Shown: positions 1-9,013, counted from the first letter of the stretch. The stretch is DNA of 64,000 bases from Chitinophaga qingshengii (GCF_014529935.1 NZ_JACVFC010000001.1:1984001-2048000), one strand, 5' to 3'. A program made the numbers and translations. The notes: generated by a model not told the origin, from the letters alone.

Positions 1-284
1 TCGATACAATGATAGGTTCCCTGTGCCGGGTCCAGCAATATTTCCCGGATGCCGCCTTCATAGGCGATTTCTTCCAGTTCTTTGAAGATGTATTGATATT
101 GGAGAACAAAGGGTTCCGTAGTGTTGATATGGATCGTAGCGGTCCACCATTCATCGTTCTCCCATTGCAGACGGAGGGCCTGGTGTGGCACGTCATTACC
201 CAATGCGGGAATATTTCCCAGCAGGTATAATTCCTGCCCGTAATGGGTGTGGTAACGAAGATAAAACCGTATTTTCTGATGCAT
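1..284 (-). CDS. malQ: 4-alpha-glucanotransferase with N-terminal CBM20 starch-binding domain (5' part only)
   Basis: The reverse strand is open from an ATG at 284 to the window edge, giving the first 94 residues of a protein. They read as a starch-binding domain: an N-terminal strand (KIRFYLRYHTHYGQELYLLG) then NIPALGN, LQWENDEWWTATI and QYQYIFKE, the usual CBM20 pattern with paired tryptophans. In Bacteroidota a CBM20 at the very N-terminus is typical of the long DPE2-type 4-alpha-glucanotransferase (amylomaltase), which moves glucan segments between maltodextrins in the cytoplasm. No signal peptide is seen, which fits a cytoplasmic enzyme. The catalytic domain lies outside the window, so the enzyme name is inferred from the domain; another CBM20 protein is possible. 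It lies downstream of dnaK on the same strand, separated by a hairpin array. Confidence 0.65.
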   Translation of the reverse strand, partial: MHQKIRFYLRYHTHYGQELYLLGNIPALGNDVPHQALRLQWENDEWWTATIHINTTEPFVLQYQYIFKELEEIAYEGGIREILLDPAQGTYHCI

Positions 285-310
285 CTGATCCCACAAAATA
301 AAGATATTTA

Positions 311-436
311 GGGATTTTTTGATTTGTGATTTTTTTATTTCGGGGGTAAAAAATGAGAAGACCGAAGCGATTGATTCGCTTCGGTCTTCCCGTTTATCGA
401 TTCACGAAATCAAAAAATCGCAAATCAAAAAATCCG
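311..436. repeat. Nested inverted-repeat array between dnaK and malQ
   Basis: Outer arms at 311-342 and 405-436 match as inverted repeats at 29 of 32 positions and consist of 7-8 bp units such as GATTTTTT and GATTTGTG. Between them lies a perfect 14-bp hairpin (357-370 with 376-389, loop TTGAT). The inner hairpin could terminate dnaK transcription. The outer arms are not needed for that and belong to the array family seen at ten other sites in this window. Confidence 0.85.
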
Positions 437-446
437 TCAATCAGGA

Positions 447-2345
447 TTATTTCACTTCTTCAAACTCTGCATCGGTTACACCGTCGGTACCTGCATTAGG
501 CTGGCCTTGTTGCTGGCCTGCAGCAGCACCTTCCGGTTGGCCCTGGGATGCTTTGTAGATTTCTTCAGAAGCAGCGGTCCATGCAGCTTCCAGTTCAGTA
601 GTCGCAGCATCGAGCTGTGCGCTGTCCTGGGATTTGTGTGCTTCTCTCAGCTTGTTGAGGGCTGTTTCGATGGTCGCTTTTTTATCAGCAGGCACTTTAT
701 CGCCGTATTCTTTCAGTTGTTTTTCAGTCTGGAAGATGAGGCTATCTGCTTTATTGAGCTTCTCGATTTTTTCGCGTTGTTCTTTATCGGAAGATTCGTT
801 GGCTTTGGCTTCGGCTTTCATCTTCTCGATTTCTTCCTTGCTCAAGCCGCTACCAGCTTCGATTTTGATGTTCTGTGTTTTACCGGTGCCTTTATCTTTG
901 GCGGTTACGTGCAGGATACCGTTGGCGTCGATATCGAAAGTTACTTCGATCTGGGGAACGCCGCGCGGAGCCGGAGGAATATCGCCGAGGATGAAACGTC
1001 CGAGGGTCCTGTTCTGGTTAGCCATTGGTCTTTCACCCTGCAGTACGTGGATTTCCACGCTAGGCTGACTGTCGGCCGCAGTAGAGAACGTTTCGGATTT
1101 TTTGCTTGGGATGGTAGTGTTAGACTCGATCAGTTTGGTCATCACACCGCCCATGGTTTCGATACCGAGGGACAGCGGGGTAACGTCGAGCAGCAGTACA
1201 TCCTTCACTTCACCAGTGAGTACACCACCCTGGATAGCAGCACCTACGGCTACTACTTCATCGGGGTTTACACCTTTGTTTGGTTTTTTACCGAAGAATT
1301 TTTCTACCACTTCCTGAATTTTCGGGATACGGGTAGAACCACCTACGAGGATCACCTCATCGATTTCGGAAGTGTTCATACCGGCGTCTTTCAGCGCTTT
1401 GCGGCAAGGTTCCAGTGTTCTTTCCACCAGGCTGTCGCTCAGTTGCTCAAATTTAGCGCGGGTCAGTTTTTTCACCAGGTGTTTAGGCACGCCATCAACA
1501 GCGGTGATATAAGGCAGGTTAATTTCTGTTTCAGCAGAAGAAGACAGTTCGATTTTAGCTTTTTCGGACGCTTCTTTCAGACGCTGCCAGGACATAGGGT
1601 CTTTGTGCAGATCTACGCCTTCGTCTTTTTTGAACTCGTCGGCCAGCCAGTCCATGATCACTTTATCGAAGTCGTCACCACCCAGGTGGGTATCACCGTT
1701 GGTAGATTTTACTTCAAATACACCGTCGCCCAGTTCCAGGATGGAGATATCGAAGGTACCGCCACCGAGGTCAAATACAGCGATTTTAGTATCGGTATGT
1801 TTTTTATCCAGACCATAAGCCAGGGCGGCTGCGGTAGGTTCGTTGATGATACGGCGTACAGTCAGACCGGCAATTTCACCGGCTTCTTTGGTAGCCTGAC
1901 GTTGTGCGTCGTTAAAGTAGGCAGGAACGGTGATAACCGCTTCCGTTACTTCCTGGCCCAGGTAATCCTCTGCCGTTTTTTTCATTTTCTGCAGGATCAT
2001 TGCGGAAATCTCCTGCGGCGTATATAATCTGCCATCGATATCTACGCGGGTGGTGTTGTTATCACCTCTTACCACTTTGTAGCTAACGTGGGTCAATTCA
2101 TTGCTAACCTCGTCAAAATGACGGCCCATGAAACGTTTTACTGACATAATGGTATTAACGGGGTTGGTAATAGCCTGACGCTTTGCAGGGTCACCTACTT
2201 TCCTTTCTCCGTTTTTCAAAAATGCCACAACAGACGGGGTTGTTCTCCTACCCTCATCATTGGCAATCACTACCGGTTCGTTACCTTCCATAACGGCAAC
2301 GCATGAATTGGTAGTTCCTAAGTCAATGCCTATTATTTTTCCCAT
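447..2345 (-). CDS. dnaK: Molecular chaperone DnaK (Hsp70)
   Basis: Cytoplasmic ATP-driven chaperone that binds exposed hydrophobic peptides and works with DnaJ and GrpE. The 632-residue protein has all Hsp70 signatures: IDLGTTNS near residue 7, [10 protein letters not shown] near 190 and LVGGSTRIP near 333, then the interdomain linker region ([16 protein letters not shown]), the substrate-binding domain and the acidic C-terminal tail ending EFEEVK. The open frame extends 25 codons further upstream, but the ATG at 2345 gives the canonical [13 protein letters not shown] start and has an AAAGGAG ribosome site about 12 nt ahead. No dnaJ or grpE lies nearby. A sigma-54-like site is about 56 nt upstream of the start codon. 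Length and motifs are normal for the family. Confidence 0.98.
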   Translation of the reverse strand: MGKIIGIDLGTTNSCVAVMEGNEPVVIANDEGRRTTPSVVAFLKNGERKVGDPAKRQAITNPVNTIMSVKRFMGRHFDEVSNELTHVSYKVVRGDNNTTRVDIDGRLYTPQEISAMILQKMKKTAEDYLGQEVTEAVITVPAYFNDAQRQATKEAGEIAGLTVRRIINEPTAAALAYGLDKKHTDTKIAVFDLGGGTFDISILELGDGVFEVKSTNGDTHLGGDDFDKVIMDWLADEFKKDEGVDLHKDPMSWQRLKEASEKAKIELSSSAETEINLPYITAVDGVPKHLVKKLTRAKFEQLSDSLVERTLEPCRKALKDAGMNTSEIDEVILVGGSTRIPKIQEVVEKFFGKKPNKGVNPDEVVAVGAAIQGGVLTGEVKDVLLLDVTPLSLGIETMGGVMTKLIESNTTIPSKKSETFSTAADSQPSVEIHVLQGERPMANQNRTLGRFILGDIPPAPRGVPQIEVTFDIDANGILHVTAKDKGTGKTQNIKIEAGSGLSKEEIEKMKAEAKANESSDKEQREKIEKLNKADSLIFQTEKQLKEYGDKVPADKKATIETALNKLREAHKSQDSAQLDAATTELEAAWTAASEEIYKASQGQPEGAAAGQQQGQPNAGTDGVTDAEFEEVK

Positions 2346-2649
2346 AGTATTAAGATTCTCCTTTAGTTGTAAGTTAAAAGTCGTATTTGTCTTACGTTTG
2401 TCAATGATTATGCCAAGCAAAAAAATATGAAATTATGTCAGTCAGGTGTCCTATATTTGAACAAGTGGATTGATTATTTGGTTATTTAGTCATTTGTACG
2501 ACCCGACAAAATGGCCATGCAGCAGGCCATCCTGTGTGAGATTGTTACCCGTTCTTAGCCTCGCCTCAACTTTAGCAGCTATTCATCCCTAGCCTGTATT
2601 TGATCATTTTATCAGACAAAGCAACATTGTATCACTTAAGTGTTTTCTT
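2346..2649. other. Divergent intergenic region dnaK/ompA with a single octamer arm
   Basis: This 304-bp gap separates the divergent dnaK and OmpA-family genes. It holds the dnaK ribosome site and promoter candidate. It also holds a lone arm at 2472-2495 made of three 8-bp units (TTATTTGG, TTATTTAG, TCATTTGT) with no facing partner, and a small hairpin at 2511-2530 (ATGGCC and GGCCAT around an 8-nt loop). I see no coding potential. Confidence 0.6.
2401..2416 (-). promoter_or_regulatory. Sigma-54-like (-24/-12) promoter candidate for dnaK
   Basis: Read on the reverse strand this site is TTGGCATAATCATTGA. It matches the -24 box (TTGGCA) well, and the TTG of the -12 box at the right spacing, but has GA where the consensus has GC. 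It ends 56 nt before the dnaK ATG, a plausible distance for a 40-50 nt leader. This is a motif match only, and the -12 mismatch weakens it. Confidence 0.35.
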
Positions 2650-4008
2650 ATGAACAAATCCATTATCTGGCGGGCATCCTGTGCCCTCATGGCCCTTACG
2701 CCCCTCCTTAGCAATGCCCAGGACCAAACCTCATCAGCGGCTCCCGCCGTACAGCTTTTCAGAGGCCCCCAGGAATACAAGACATGGTCTATTGGCGTCA
2801 ATGGCGGGCTCCTGGCTCCCGTAGCCGCCACCGGTGGCAGCAATGATTTTACCAAATGGCAGGCATCCGCCGGCTATGGCGCGTATGTAAAATACCAGCT
2901 GCTGCATTTTATGGCCCTGCGGGCCGATTATGTGGGTGGTAAACTAAAAGGCGACAACAGCAAAAACCTCGGTAACGGCATGCCGCCTTCCAGCCCCTAC
3001 AGCTCTTTTGAAACCAAACTGAAATGGTCCGCCTCCCTGAATGCAGTATTTAATATCACCACGGTCAACTGGCTGTTCCGCAAGAACTTTGTGATGTTAT
3101 ACGGCTCCGTGGGCGGTGGTATTGCCGGCTACAACCCTACTCTTACTCCCACCGGCAGCAACAATTCATTCGACTATAAACCCAGCGGCTCCATTAAAGA
3201 ACTGATCATTCCCGTAGGTGCCGGCCTTAAATTCAGGTTGTCTGAATTCATTAACCTGGACCTGGGTTATACCATGTATTATACCGATGGCGACAACCTC
3301 GATGGTTATCCCCACGGCCCCAACAAGGATAAGTTCTCCTATGGCTACGCCGGACTGGAATTTGCCCTCGGCAAAAAAGGCAAGCCCCAGCTGCAATGGC
3401 ATAACCCCGCCGCAGCCACCTACGACGAGCTGGAAGCACAGAAAGCCTCTCTCCGTACCGCCCTCGACGCTGCCAGTCAGGCTAATGCCAGACTGACCGC
3501 CGATGTGGACAAACTGACCAAGGACAGTGACGGCGACGGTGTTTCCGACTTCTTCGATAAATGCCCCGGCACACCAGCCAATACCGCTGTAGACGGTGCA
3601 GGCTGCCCGCTGCCTCAACCGGTTATCGAGAAAAAGGAAGAAAAAGTAGTCATCACGGAAGAAGATAACCGCATTGTGAAAGAAGCCATCCAGAACCTGG
3701 AATTCGACTTCGCCAAAGCCAGTATCAAACCTCACTCCTACGCCGCGCTCGACAGAGTGGCGGAACTGCTTAAACGCAAAAACCTGAACCTCAAACTGAG
3801 CGGCCATACCGACAACGTAGGCAGCAAGGAACGTAACCTGGCACTGTCCAGAGAAAGAGCCGAATCCGTAAAAGCCTATCTCGTGGGTAAAGGGGTGAAT
3901 GCTTCTAAAATCGAAGCTGTAGGATATGGTATGACCCAGCCTATTGCCAGCAATAAAACCGCTGCCGGCAGACAGAAAAACAGAAGGGTAGAGTTCACCA
4001 TCTTCTAA
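2650..4008 (+). CDS. OmpA-family outer-membrane protein with TSP3 linker
   Basis: Outer-membrane protein that probably ties the membrane to peptidoglycan. Residues 1-23 form a signal peptide (cut after LLSNA). Residues of about 30-240 alternate in the manner of a membrane beta-barrel, with family-typical stretches such as GLEFALGKKGKPQL. A calcium-binding thrombospondin type 3 motif follows near 291 (DSDGDGVSDFFDKCPGTP). A C-terminal OmpA domain spans about 340-450, containing LKLSGHTDNVGSKERNLALS and ending RRVEFTIF. The ATG at 2650 directly precedes the signal peptide. A strong hairpin terminator follows at 4030. The exact barrel type is not clear from sequence alone. Confidence 0.9.
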   Translation: MNKSIIWRASCALMALTPLLSNAQDQTSSAAPAVQLFRGPQEYKTWSIGVNGGLLAPVAATGGSNDFTKWQASAGYGAYVKYQLLHFMALRADYVGGKLKGDNSKNLGNGMPPSSPYSSFETKLKWSASLNAVFNITTVNWLFRKNFVMLYGSVGGGIAGYNPTLTPTGSNNSFDYKPSGSIKELIIPVGAGLKFRLSEFINLDLGYTMYYTDGDNLDGYPHGPNKDKFSYGYAGLEFALGKKGKPQLQWHNPAAATYDELEAQKASLRTALDAASQANARLTADVDKLTKDSDGDGVSDFFDKCPGTPANTAVDGAGCPLPQPVIEKKEEKVVITEEDNRIVKEAIQNLEFDFAKASIKPHSYAALDRVAELLKRKNLNLKLSGHTDNVGSKERNLALSRERAESVKAYLVGKGVNASKIEAVGYGMTQPIASNKTAAGRQKNRRVEFTIF

Positions 4009-4029
4009 CCAGCAGTTTATCATCTCCAT

Positions 4030-4066
4030 AAAAAAAAGCGAAGGTTGCTACAACCTTCGCTTTTTT
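4030..4066 (+). terminator. Intrinsic terminator after the OmpA-family gene
   Basis: A 12-bp-class hairpin AGCGAAGGTTG / CAACCTTCGCT with a very short loop is flanked by an A run before and a T run after. It is thus a two-way intrinsic terminator shape, lying 21 nt after the stop codon. Confidence 0.85.
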
Positions 4067-4094
4067 CATTCGCCCTAATTCGTAATTTCATGAG

Positions 4095-4580
4095 ATGGAA
4101 ACTATGACAATCAGAAAAATTACACCTGCCGACAACCCAGCGCTCGCCCACATCATCAGAACCTCCCTGGCCGAATTTGGGATGGACAGACCCGGAACCG
4201 TTTATACCGATCCCACAACGGACAATATATCTACCCTGTATGATCTGCCCAGGGCCACTTATTTTGTAGCGGAAGAAAACGGGATCGTCCTCGGCGGCGC
4301 CGGTATCCATCCCCTGGACGGCGGAGAAGACCATGTATGTGAACTGCAGAAGATGTACCTGCTACCCGCCGCCAGAGGTAAAGGACTGGCCGGAAAACTG
4401 ATTACCCTCTGCCTGGAATATGCCAAAGCCAACGGCTATACCCAGTGTTACCTGGAAACAGATCCCCAGCTCGCCAGGGCAAGACAGGTATATGAACAAT
4501 TCGGATTCCGGTACCTGACAGGCCCTATGGGCAACACCGGCCATTTTGGCTGTGACAGCTGGATGTTAAAGGATTTATAG
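4095..4580 (+). CDS. GNAT-family N-acetyltransferase
   Basis: A 161-residue acetyltransferase that transfers an acetyl group from acetyl-CoA to an unknown amine. The fold is visible from the beta-strand IRKITPADNPALAHII at the start, the core strand VCELQKMYLLPAARGKGLAG (residues of about 78-97) with the acetyl-CoA pyrophosphate loop RGKGLAG, and LETDPQLARARQVYEQFGF near the end. The start may be the ATG at 4095 or the ATG three codons later at 4104; the first follows an in-frame gap with no clear ribosome site. It stands alone between two terminators and the substrate cannot be told from sequence. Confidence 0.88.
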   Translation: METMTIRKITPADNPALAHIIRTSLAEFGMDRPGTVYTDPTTDNISTLYDLPRATYFVAEENGIVLGGAGIHPLDGGEDHVCELQKMYLLPAARGKGLAGKLITLCLEYAKANGYTQCYLETDPQLARARQVYEQFGFRYLTGPMGNTGHFGCDSWMLKDL

Positions 4581-4662
4581 CCTTCCACGTTCCGTAGTTA
4601 TTTATGCACTGCTCAAATCCGGCATAGTTCTTGGTCACTGGGCGGACATAAAAATACATATC

Positions 4663-5244
4663 ATGAAAAAACTTATTCTGTCTGGTATACTCGCCATTGG
4701 TACTGTACTGGCAGTAAAAGCACAAACCGTAAAATTTGGTGTAAAAGGCGGTCTTAACCTGGCAAAACTCACCAACGAAAGTTCTGCTAAAACCCGTGCT
4801 TCCTTCTATGCCGGAGGCCTGGTAAACATTGCGCTCGACGAAAACTGGGCTATCCAGCCGGAGCTGCTGTATTCCGGACAAGGTACCAAAATGAAAGACA
4901 GTTTTCTGGGAGGGTTGATTACTACGCAAAGCACCGTTAAACTGGATTATATCAATATCCCCCTGATGGTGCAATACTCCATCGTTCCTGCGTTTTACCT
5001 GGAAGCAGGCCCACAGCTGGGTATCCTGGCCAGTGCCAAAGCAAAAGCCGGTAAAAACACCGTAGATATCAAAGACAATATGAAAACAGTGGATTTTGGT
5101 ATCGGCGTAGGTTTCGGGTATAAATTCGATATGGGATTAGGCGTTTCCGGCCGTTATAACTTCGGGCTGACCAACATCTATGACAACAGCAGATATACCA
5201 GCAAGAACTCCGTAGCACAGATTGGTTTGTTCTATATGTTCTAA
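4663..5244 (+). CDS. Small outer-membrane beta-barrel protein (porin-family, OMP_b-brl_2 type)
   Basis: A 193-residue secreted protein: signal peptide at residues 1-20 (cut after VKA, before QTVKFGVKGG), then an eight-strand-like barrel with alternating hydrophobic and polar residues, for example FGVKGGLNLAKL, LDYINIPLMVQYS and GIGVGFGYKFDMGLGVSGRY, and a C-terminal aromatic strand ending LFYMF as in barrels recognised by the Bam machinery. This is the common PF13568-like barrel of Bacteroidota, of unknown cargo. It is followed by a terminator at 5269. No partner gene is apparent. Confidence 0.85.
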   Translation: MKKLILSGILAIGTVLAVKAQTVKFGVKGGLNLAKLTNESSAKTRASFYAGGLVNIALDENWAIQPELLYSGQGTKMKDSFLGGLITTQSTVKLDYINIPLMVQYSIVPAFYLEAGPQLGILASAKAKAGKNTVDIKDNMKTVDFGIGVGFGYKFDMGLGVSGRYNFGLTNIYDNSRYTSKNSVAQIGLFYMF

Positions 5245-5268
5245 TAGTGTAAACAGTATACATCATTG

Positions 5269-5296
5269 AAGGCTGGCCTTTGAGGCCAGCCTTTTT
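5269..5296 (+). terminator. Intrinsic terminator
   Basis: AAGGCTGGCC / GGCCAGCCTT hairpin with a 6-8 nt loop followed by TTTTT, 25 nt after the barrel-protein stop codon. Confidence 0.9.
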
Positions 5297-5329
5297 GCGT
5301 TTGAAAGCACACCTTAGCTTTAAACCCAC

Positions 5330-5337
5330 TATCTTTG
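5330..5337 (+). promoter_or_regulatory. -7 promoter element candidate for argS
   Basis: TATCTTTG matches the Bacteroidota -7 consensus TAnnTTTG exactly. It would start transcription near 5344, about 18 nt before the argS ATG. No good TTTG -33 box is seen at the usual spacing, so the call is moderate. Confidence 0.45.
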
Positions 5338-5361
5338 CTGCTCGTATTAATCATTTTCAGT

Positions 5362-7290
5362 ATGAGTGTCGTACAATCCATTAGAACGGCTGCAGCTGCA
5401 GCCATTAAATCACTTTACAACCAGGACATCGCAGCGGCCGATATTTCGATCAATGTGACCAAGCCTGAGTTCCAGGGTGAGTATACCATTGTTGTTTTCC
5501 CTTTCACCAAATTCAGCCGGCAAAAACCAGATGAAACTGCGCAAAATATCGGAACCTGGCTTACTGCCAACCATCCTGAACTGATTGCCGGTTTTAATGT
5601 GGTAAAAGGCTTCCTCAACCTGGACATCTATCCGGGATACTGGACTGCATTTCTGCAACAGAACTACAACGACAAAAACATCGGTATACAGCCCTCCAAC
5701 GGGAAAAAAGTGATGGTGGAATACTCTTCCCCCAATACCAACAAACCGCTGCACCTGGGCCACCTGCGTAATAACTTCCTGGGCTACTCCATCGCTGAGA
5801 TCCTGAAAGCCAACGGCTATGATGTGGTGAAAGTAAACCTCGTCAATGACCGCGGTATTCACATCTGTAAATCCATGCTGGCCTGGCAACTGTTTGCCCA
5901 TGGCGATACTCCGGAAACTACCGGCATCAAAGGCGATCACCTGGTAGGCGACTACTACGTGAAATTTGAATCCGTGGTGAAAGAACAAGCCGAACCCATC
6001 ATCGACCGGGTACTGGAAAACGATTTCCAGGACTTCGAAGGCGCCGATGTGGAAAAACTCACCAAACTGGTGACCGCCCTGCATAAACCCGAAGTAAAAG
6101 CCGACAAGGATAAAACCGATAAAATTATGGGCGACATCAAAGAGATGTCCCGTAATAAAACGGAGATCATGCAGCAGGCTAAAATCATGCTGCAGCAGTG
6201 GGAAGCCGGTAACCCGGAAGTACGCCACCTGTGGGCCACCATGAATGGCTGGGTATACGAAGGTTTTGAAAAAACCTACAAACGCCTGGGCATCGACTTC
6301 GATAAAATGTACTACGAAAGCGATACCTACCTGCTGGGTAAAGATCTCGTTAACGACGGTCTGGAAAAAGGCGTGCTGTTCAAAAAAGAAGATAACTCTG
6401 TCTGGATAGACCTCACCGCCGACGGACTGGACGAAAAACTGTTGCTCCGCGGCGACGGCACTTCCGTATACATGACACAGGACCTGGGCACCGCCCGGCT
6501 GAAATACGACGACTACCACATGGAACAAAGTATCTACGTGGTGGCCGACGAACAAAACTATCACTTCAAAGTACTGCAGCTGATCCTGCAGAAACTGGGA
6601 GAACCTTCTGCACCCGGTATTTTCCACCTCAGCTACGGCATGGTGGAACTTCCCCATGGCCGCATGAAAAGCCGGGAAGGCACCGTGGTAGACGCCGACG
6701 ATATGATCGAGGAAATGGTGAACACAGCGAAAGAAGCTACCCAGGTAGCGCTCGAGAAACATACCGACATCATGGAAGCCGAACTGCAGGAACTATATGA
6801 AACCATTGGCCTGGGCGCCATGAAGTTCTTCCTGCTGCGGGTAGATCCTAAGAAAAGAATGATCTTCAATCCGGAAGAATCTATCGAGCTGCGTGGCTTT
6901 ACCGGTCCGTTTATCCAGTATGCACATGCACGTATCAAGTCTATCTTAAGAGAGACAGGCCCGGTAGAAGGACTGGAAAACTTCCAATACAAAGGCGACC
7001 TGTTGCCGCTGGAGAAAGAACTGATTGTACTCAACGAGCAGTTCCCCGGCATCCTCGCAGAGGCACACCGTGAGATGAGCCCCGCTGTGATAGCCAACTA
7101 TGCTTTCCTGCTGGCTCAAACACTCAACTCTTTCTATGCCGAAAAAGTAGAAGGCGTGTATATTTATTCCATTCTGCGGGAACAAAATGAAGACAAGAAA
7201 AAATTAAGATTACAACTGATCACCCTTACAGCCAATACCATCCGTCAATGTATGAAGCTGTTAGGCATCAACGTACCGGAAAGGATGTAA
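5362..7290 (+). CDS. argS: Arginyl-tRNA synthetase
   Basis: Class I aminoacyl-tRNA synthetase that charges tRNA-Arg in the cytoplasm. The 642-residue protein has the N-terminal Add-1 domain, EYSSPNTNKPLHLGH with the HIGH-type motif HLGH near residue 130, and GRMKSREGTVVDADD near 434 in the position of the KMSKS loop, in the form usual for ArgRS. The C-terminal anticodon-binding (DALR) domain is typical, ending INVPERM. The open frame begins nine codons earlier at a TTG, but the ATG at 5362 (MSVVQSIRT) gives the standard N-terminus. Monocistronic, with a terminator at 7311. Confidence 0.97.
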   Translation: MSVVQSIRTAAAAAIKSLYNQDIAAADISINVTKPEFQGEYTIVVFPFTKFSRQKPDETAQNIGTWLTANHPELIAGFNVVKGFLNLDIYPGYWTAFLQQNYNDKNIGIQPSNGKKVMVEYSSPNTNKPLHLGHLRNNFLGYSIAEILKANGYDVVKVNLVNDRGIHICKSMLAWQLFAHGDTPETTGIKGDHLVGDYYVKFESVVKEQAEPIIDRVLENDFQDFEGADVEKLTKLVTALHKPEVKADKDKTDKIMGDIKEMSRNKTEIMQQAKIMLQQWEAGNPEVRHLWATMNGWVYEGFEKTYKRLGIDFDKMYYESDTYLLGKDLVNDGLEKGVLFKKEDNSVWIDLTADGLDEKLLLRGDGTSVYMTQDLGTARLKYDDYHMEQSIYVVADEQNYHFKVLQLILQKLGEPSAPGIFHLSYGMVELPHGRMKSREGTVVDADDMIEEMVNTAKEATQVALEKHTDIMEAELQELYETIGLGAMKFFLLRVDPKKRMIFNPEESIELRGFTGPFIQYAHARIKSILRETGPVEGLENFQYKGDLLPLEKELIVLNEQFPGILAEAHREMSPAVIANYAFLLAQTLNSFYAEKVEGVYIYSILREQNEDKKKLRLQLITLTANTIRQCMKLLGINVPERM

Positions 7291-7310
7291 TCTTCTGCCG
7301 GATAAAATAC

Positions 7311-7345
7311 AAAAAGGGCAAAGCAGTAACTGCTTTGCCCTTTTT
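7311..7345 (+). terminator. Intrinsic terminator after argS
   Basis: AAAAAGGGCAAAGCAGT and ACTGCTTTGCCCTTTTT form a near-perfect 16-17 bp hairpin with almost no loop, flanked by A and T runs, 20 nt after the argS stop codon. Confidence 0.92.
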
Positions 7346-7359
7346 GCTACCTTTACAAC

Positions 7360-7932
7360 ATGCACGATCCACTGATCCATCTTATTACCCAAAGCGTAAA
7401 CCTCTCTGATCCGGAAAAGGAGTTGTGCAGACAATATTTTGAGCCGGTGTTATATCCCAAAAACCGGATACTGGAAGAAGAAGGAAAAGTTCCCCGTTAC
7501 CTGTATTTCATTGTTAGCGGCTTTGTGCGTTTATTCCATTACAACGACAAGGGAGAGGAAGTCACCACGCATATCAATTGTCCCCCCGGCTTTATTACCT
7601 CCTATACGCATTTTGTAAACCAAACCCGGGCCGACGAAAACCTGGAATGTATCACCGGGTGTACACTTTTACGGATTACGAAGACCGATCTCGACCTGCT
7701 GATACAACAAAGTCCGGCGTTTAAAGACTTTAGTATCCTGGTGTTTCAGCAGTCTTTGTCCTACAATGAAAAACGCTCCAGGGAGCTGAGTACCCTGAGT
7801 GCAGAACAGCGTTATTTAAAACTGATGGACGAACATCCTGAATTGCTCCAACATGTTCCGATGCAGTATATCGCCTCTTTCCTGGGCATGAATCCCAAAA
7901 GTTTAAGCCGTATCCGCAAACAGATTAAGTAA
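7360..7932 (+). CDS. Crp/Fnr-family transcriptional regulator
   Basis: A 190-residue cytoplasmic regulator. Residues of about 20-115 form the cyclic-nucleotide-like jelly-roll domain (FEPVLYPKNRILEEEGKVPR, YLYFIVSGFVRLFHYNDKGE). A long helix follows, then a C-terminal helix-turn-helix (VPMQYIASFLGMNPKSLSRI) at about 166-187. The glycine and arginine cAMP-contact pattern of E. coli Crp is not obvious, so the ligand is unknown, as for most Bacteroidota members. The gene starts 15 nt after the argS terminator and 53 nt upstream of the SDR gene on the same strand, which could be its target. Confidence 0.88.
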   Translation: MHDPLIHLITQSVNLSDPEKELCRQYFEPVLYPKNRILEEEGKVPRYLYFIVSGFVRLFHYNDKGEEVTTHINCPPGFITSYTHFVNQTRADENLECITGCTLLRITKTDLDLLIQQSPAFKDFSILVFQQSLSYNEKRSRELSTLSAEQRYLKLMDEHPELLQHVPMQYIASFLGMNPKSLSRIRKQIK

Positions 7933-7985
7933 CATTTGTGACCTGTTATTGAAAAGGCAAGGCAGAACTTTGTCCTATCAAATCA

Positions 7986-9008
7986 ATGGATATGACACAA
8001 AAAAATTTAGCGCTGGTATCCGGCGCCAATGGCCACCTGGGCAATAACCTGGTAAGATTACTGTTAAAAAAAGGTATTCCTGTGCGGGCTTCTGTCCGCA
8101 ACCTTCAACATAAAAGTTGTTTCAAAGACCTGGATTGTGAAGTAGTACAGGCAGACATTACCGACAAGGCTTCCTTTAAACGGGCCTTGCAAGGGGTAGA
8201 TACGTTTTATGCCGTAGGCGCTGCTTTTAAATTATGGGCTAAAGACCCGAAGAAAGAGATTTATGATGTGAACATGCAGGGCACGCGCAATACTATCACA
8301 GCAGCTGCTGAAGCGGGTGTAAGGAGAATTGTTTACGTCAGTTCCATTGCTGCACTGGACTATACCCATATTCCCACCAAAGAAAGTAATGGTTACAATC
8401 CTGACCGGCGGGATATGTATTATAACTCCAAAAATGATGGCGAAAAGCTGGCTTTTCAGCTGGCGAAGGACCTGGGTATTGAGCTCGTATCCGTGATGCC
8501 GGGAGCCATGATAGGCGGTGAGGCTTTTCTGCCGCTGAATGTCTCCTATGGTGTCTTAAAACTGATTTTAAATAAACAGATTCCGGTCGACACGGGGATT
8601 ACGCTGAACTGGGTAGATGTAATGGATGTAGCAGAAGGCTGTTACCTGGCTGCACAGAAAGGACGGTCAGGCGAGCGTTATATTCTCGCCAATGAAAAAT
8701 GTATGACGATAACGGACACGACTAAACTGGCGCAGGAGCTTTACCCGGCGTTACAACTCAAGGTACCGGGCGCCGTTCCAAAGTTTATGTTGTATGCTAT
8801 TGCCGGGCTGATGGAGTTTTCAGCTAAACTGAAAGGAAAACCACCTTTGCTCACCACCAAGGAAATTGCCATGTTTTCCGGCTTGCAGCAGGATTTTGAT
8901 ATCAGCAAATCCAGGAACGAACTGGGATTTCAGCCGAAAGATAACCGGCAGGTGGTGAAAGAGGCGTTGGCTTACCTGCTGGCGCATCCCGAACTGCTGC
9001 AGGCATAA
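7986..9008 (+). CDS. NAD-dependent epimerase/dehydratase-type SDR (dihydroflavonol-4-reductase-like)
   Basis: A 340-residue extended short-chain dehydrogenase. The N-terminal Rossmann motif is SGANGHLGNN (about residues 12-21) and ASVRNLQHK fits NADP(H) use. The catalytic Tyr/Lys pair is in MYYNSKNDGEK near residue 140. The substrate is unknown; relatives act on aldehydes, ketones or nucleotide sugars. It shares direction with the Crp/Fnr gene 53 nt upstream and may be co-transcribed. A hairpin terminator follows at 9014. The start could also be the ATG two codons later (MTQKN). Confidence 0.85.
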   Translation: MDMTQKNLALVSGANGHLGNNLVRLLLKKGIPVRASVRNLQHKSCFKDLDCEVVQADITDKASFKRALQGVDTFYAVGAAFKLWAKDPKKEIYDVNMQGTRNTITAAAEAGVRRIVYVSSIAALDYTHIPTKESNGYNPDRRDMYYNSKNDGEKLAFQLAKDLGIELVSVMPGAMIGGEAFLPLNVSYGVLKLILNKQIPVDTGITLNWVDVMDVAEGCYLAAQKGRSGERYILANEKCMTITDTTKLAQELYPALQLKVPGAVPKFMLYAIAGLMEFSAKLKGKPPLLTTKEIAMFSGLQQDFDISKSRNELGFQPKDNRQVVKEALAYLLAHPELLQA

Positions 9009-9013
9009 AAATA

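Noticed and set aside
311-436. Octamer arrays as ordinary intrinsic terminators only
   Set aside because: Arms extend far beyond what a terminator needs, some sites lie between divergent genes, and two copies share even their loop; termination may still be one role of the inner hairpins.
507-2027. A 506-codon open frame on the plus strand opposite dnaK
   Set aside because: It is antisense to a clearly real dnaK, has a composition rich in Phe typical of reverse reading, and no family motif.
5410-6762. A 450-codon open frame opposite argS
   Set aside because: It is a shadow of argS codon use; the product has no recognisable domain or ribosome site.
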